64,000 bases of DNA from Chryseobacterium mucoviscidosis (lineage in GTDB: Bacteria > Bacteroidota > Bacteroidia > Flavobacteriales > Weeksellaceae): NCBI RefSeq assembly GCF_002177115.1, contig NZ_MVAG01000128.1, forward strand, positions 124,001-188,000, in the 5' to 3' direction. Below, piece by piece: positions 63,121-64,000 of this stretch (position 1 is the first letter of the stretch; each line of letters starts with the position of its first letter). The notes beneath the pieces are model-generated. The model was given only the letters and a program-made list of their open reading frames with translations. It had not been told where the DNA came from and did no database searches. Made by a program: the position numbers and the translations under genes.

Positions 63121-64000
63121 TTACTGTTTAATTCTCTCTCCCAATTCCTTCACATACTTTTTAACTTCTTTGTCGATCTTGGAAACATCTTTGATGGTAT
63201 CACAAGCGTACATTACCGTAGAATGGTCTTTTCCGCCCATTTCCTCACCGATCTTTGTGAAAGTGGCATTGGTTAGCTCTTTGGAAAAATACATCGCCAA
63301 TTGTCTTGGAAGTGCAATTTCTCTTTTTCTTGTTTTGGATAAAAGCTGTTCTTTTTTGATTCCGAAATAATCGCAAACCACTTCCTGAATATAAGGAATG
63401 TTGATGACTTTTTTCTGGTTGGATGCAATCTTATTAATGGTATCCTTCAACAAAGTTAAGCTCAGATCCTGCTTATAAATGGTAGAGTAAGCAATAACAG
63501 AATTTATGATTCCGATAAGTTCTCTCACGTTTGTTTTTGCTTCCGCAGCAAGGAAATCCAGCATATCATCGGGAAGAACGATTCCGTCTCTGCTTAATTT
63601 ATCGATGATGATCTGCTTTCTTGTTGAAATATCCGGAGATTTGATCTCTGCAGAAAGTCCCCATTTGAATCGGGAAACAATCCTGTCCTGAATATCAAGA
63701 ATATCTGCCGGAGCTTTATCTGAAGTTAAGATAATCTGTTTTCCGTTCTGATGCAAATGATCGAAAATGTGGAAGAAGCTGTCCTGTGTTGCAGATTTTC
63801 CGGAAAGGAACTGAATATCATCAATGATTAAAACATCAACCATCTGGTAGAAATTCGCAAACTCGGTCTGCTTATGTGCTTTTGCTGCCGAAATAAACTG
63901 TTGGATGAATTTTTCGGAAGACAGATATAATACTACTTTATCCGGAAACTGGCTTTTTACTTCCAGACCTACAGCCTGTCCTAAGTGTGTTTTACCTACA
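63121..64000 (-). CDS. dnaA: Chromosomal replication initiator DnaA, C-terminal part (5' end outside the window)
   Basis: About 293 residues are visible. The frame continues past 63843 to the window edge, starting within Walker A (VGKTHLGQA). Walker B is VDVLIIDDIQF; sensor and arginine motifs follow (DRIVSRFKWG). Domain IV carries the DnaA-box signature GGKDHSTVMYACD. It initiates replication at oriC. No DnaA-box cluster is visible in the 96 bases downstream of the stop. Confidence 0.97.
   Translation of the reverse strand, partial: VGKTHLGQAVGLEVKSQFPDKVVLYLSSEKFIQQFISAAKAHKQTEFANFYQMVDVLIIDDIQFLSGKSATQDSFFHIFDHLHQNGKQIILTSDKAPADILDIQDRIVSRFKWGLSAEIKSPDISTRKQIIIDKLSRDGIVLPDDMLDFLAAEAKTNVRELIGIINSVIAYSTIYKQDLSLTLLKDTINKIASNQKKVINIPYIQEVVCDYFGIKKEQLLSKTRKREIALPRQLAMYFSKELTNATFTKIGEEMGGKDHSTVMYACDTIKDVSKIDKEVKKYVKELGERIKQ

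Overview
The window is an AT-rich chromosomal segment of a member of the Bacteroidota, class Flavobacteriia, and most probably a Chryseobacterium-like Weeksellaceae genome. The reasons are Bacteroidota promoters (TAnnTTTG, often with TTG 18-21 bases upstream), a SusC/SusD starch locus, many short lipoprotein signal peptides, a GG-leader peptide starting MKNLKK, and families of intergenic palindromes. This is inference from gene content; no 16S rRNA gene is present. Almost everything is ordinary chromosome, and there is no integrase, transposase, tRNA, rRNA or CRISPR array.

Layout. 1-5.4 kb: the 3' end of a hypothetical gene, a threefold tandem repeat, an iron-dependent alcohol dehydrogenase, two paralogous lipocalin-like lipoproteins, an SGNH hydrolase and a TPR protein. 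5.5-10.2 kb: a DEAD-box helicase, an NADP-dependent oxidoreductase, a DJ-1/PfpI protein divergent from an HxlR regulator, and a secreted FAD amine oxidase. 10.3-13.9 kb: an orphan phage-like module with an S24-type repressor, a candidate operator, a 59-residue small protein and an 879-residue fibre-like protein. 14-19 kb: a UbiB-family kinase, a repeat cluster, a Cys-rich GG-leader peptide, a GNAT/nitrilase fusion and two small unknown genes. 19-26 kb: purine synthesis (guaA, purD, purH, purN, purM), preceded by a compact, promoter- and terminator-bounded structured RNA candidate. 26-27.4 kb: an FMN reductase-like protein and a pirin.

27.5-35.9 kb is a complete isoleucine/valine pathway on the minus strand (ilvE-ilvD-ilvB-ilvN-ilvC-ilvA). 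Upstream of ilvE there is a strong promoter, a 24-codon leader peptide in which half the residues are Ile, Leu or Val, an intrinsic terminator, and a mutually exclusive antiterminator. This is a full ribosome-mediated attenuator, read directly from sequence. 36.5-49.4 kb is a starch/maltodextrin utilisation locus, transcribed SusC, SusD, SusE-like, GH97 alpha-glucosidase, M14-type hydrolase, GH13 amylase, NTF2-like protein, MFS sugar transporter, with candidate operators upstream of susC.

49.7-64 kb: metG, a methyltransferase, an AraC regulator followed by a TolC/HlyD/MFS tripartite efflux operon, an Mpo1-like membrane protein, DUF2891 and DUF4349 proteins, a tetrapyrrole-methylase-family methyltransferase, an NTF2-like protein, a low-molecular-weight phosphotyrosine phosphatase, and dnaA, which runs off the right edge.

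Between genes lie at least five families of dispersed inverted repeats. Several start codons are revised here because a TAnnTTTG promoter lies inside the longest open frame.
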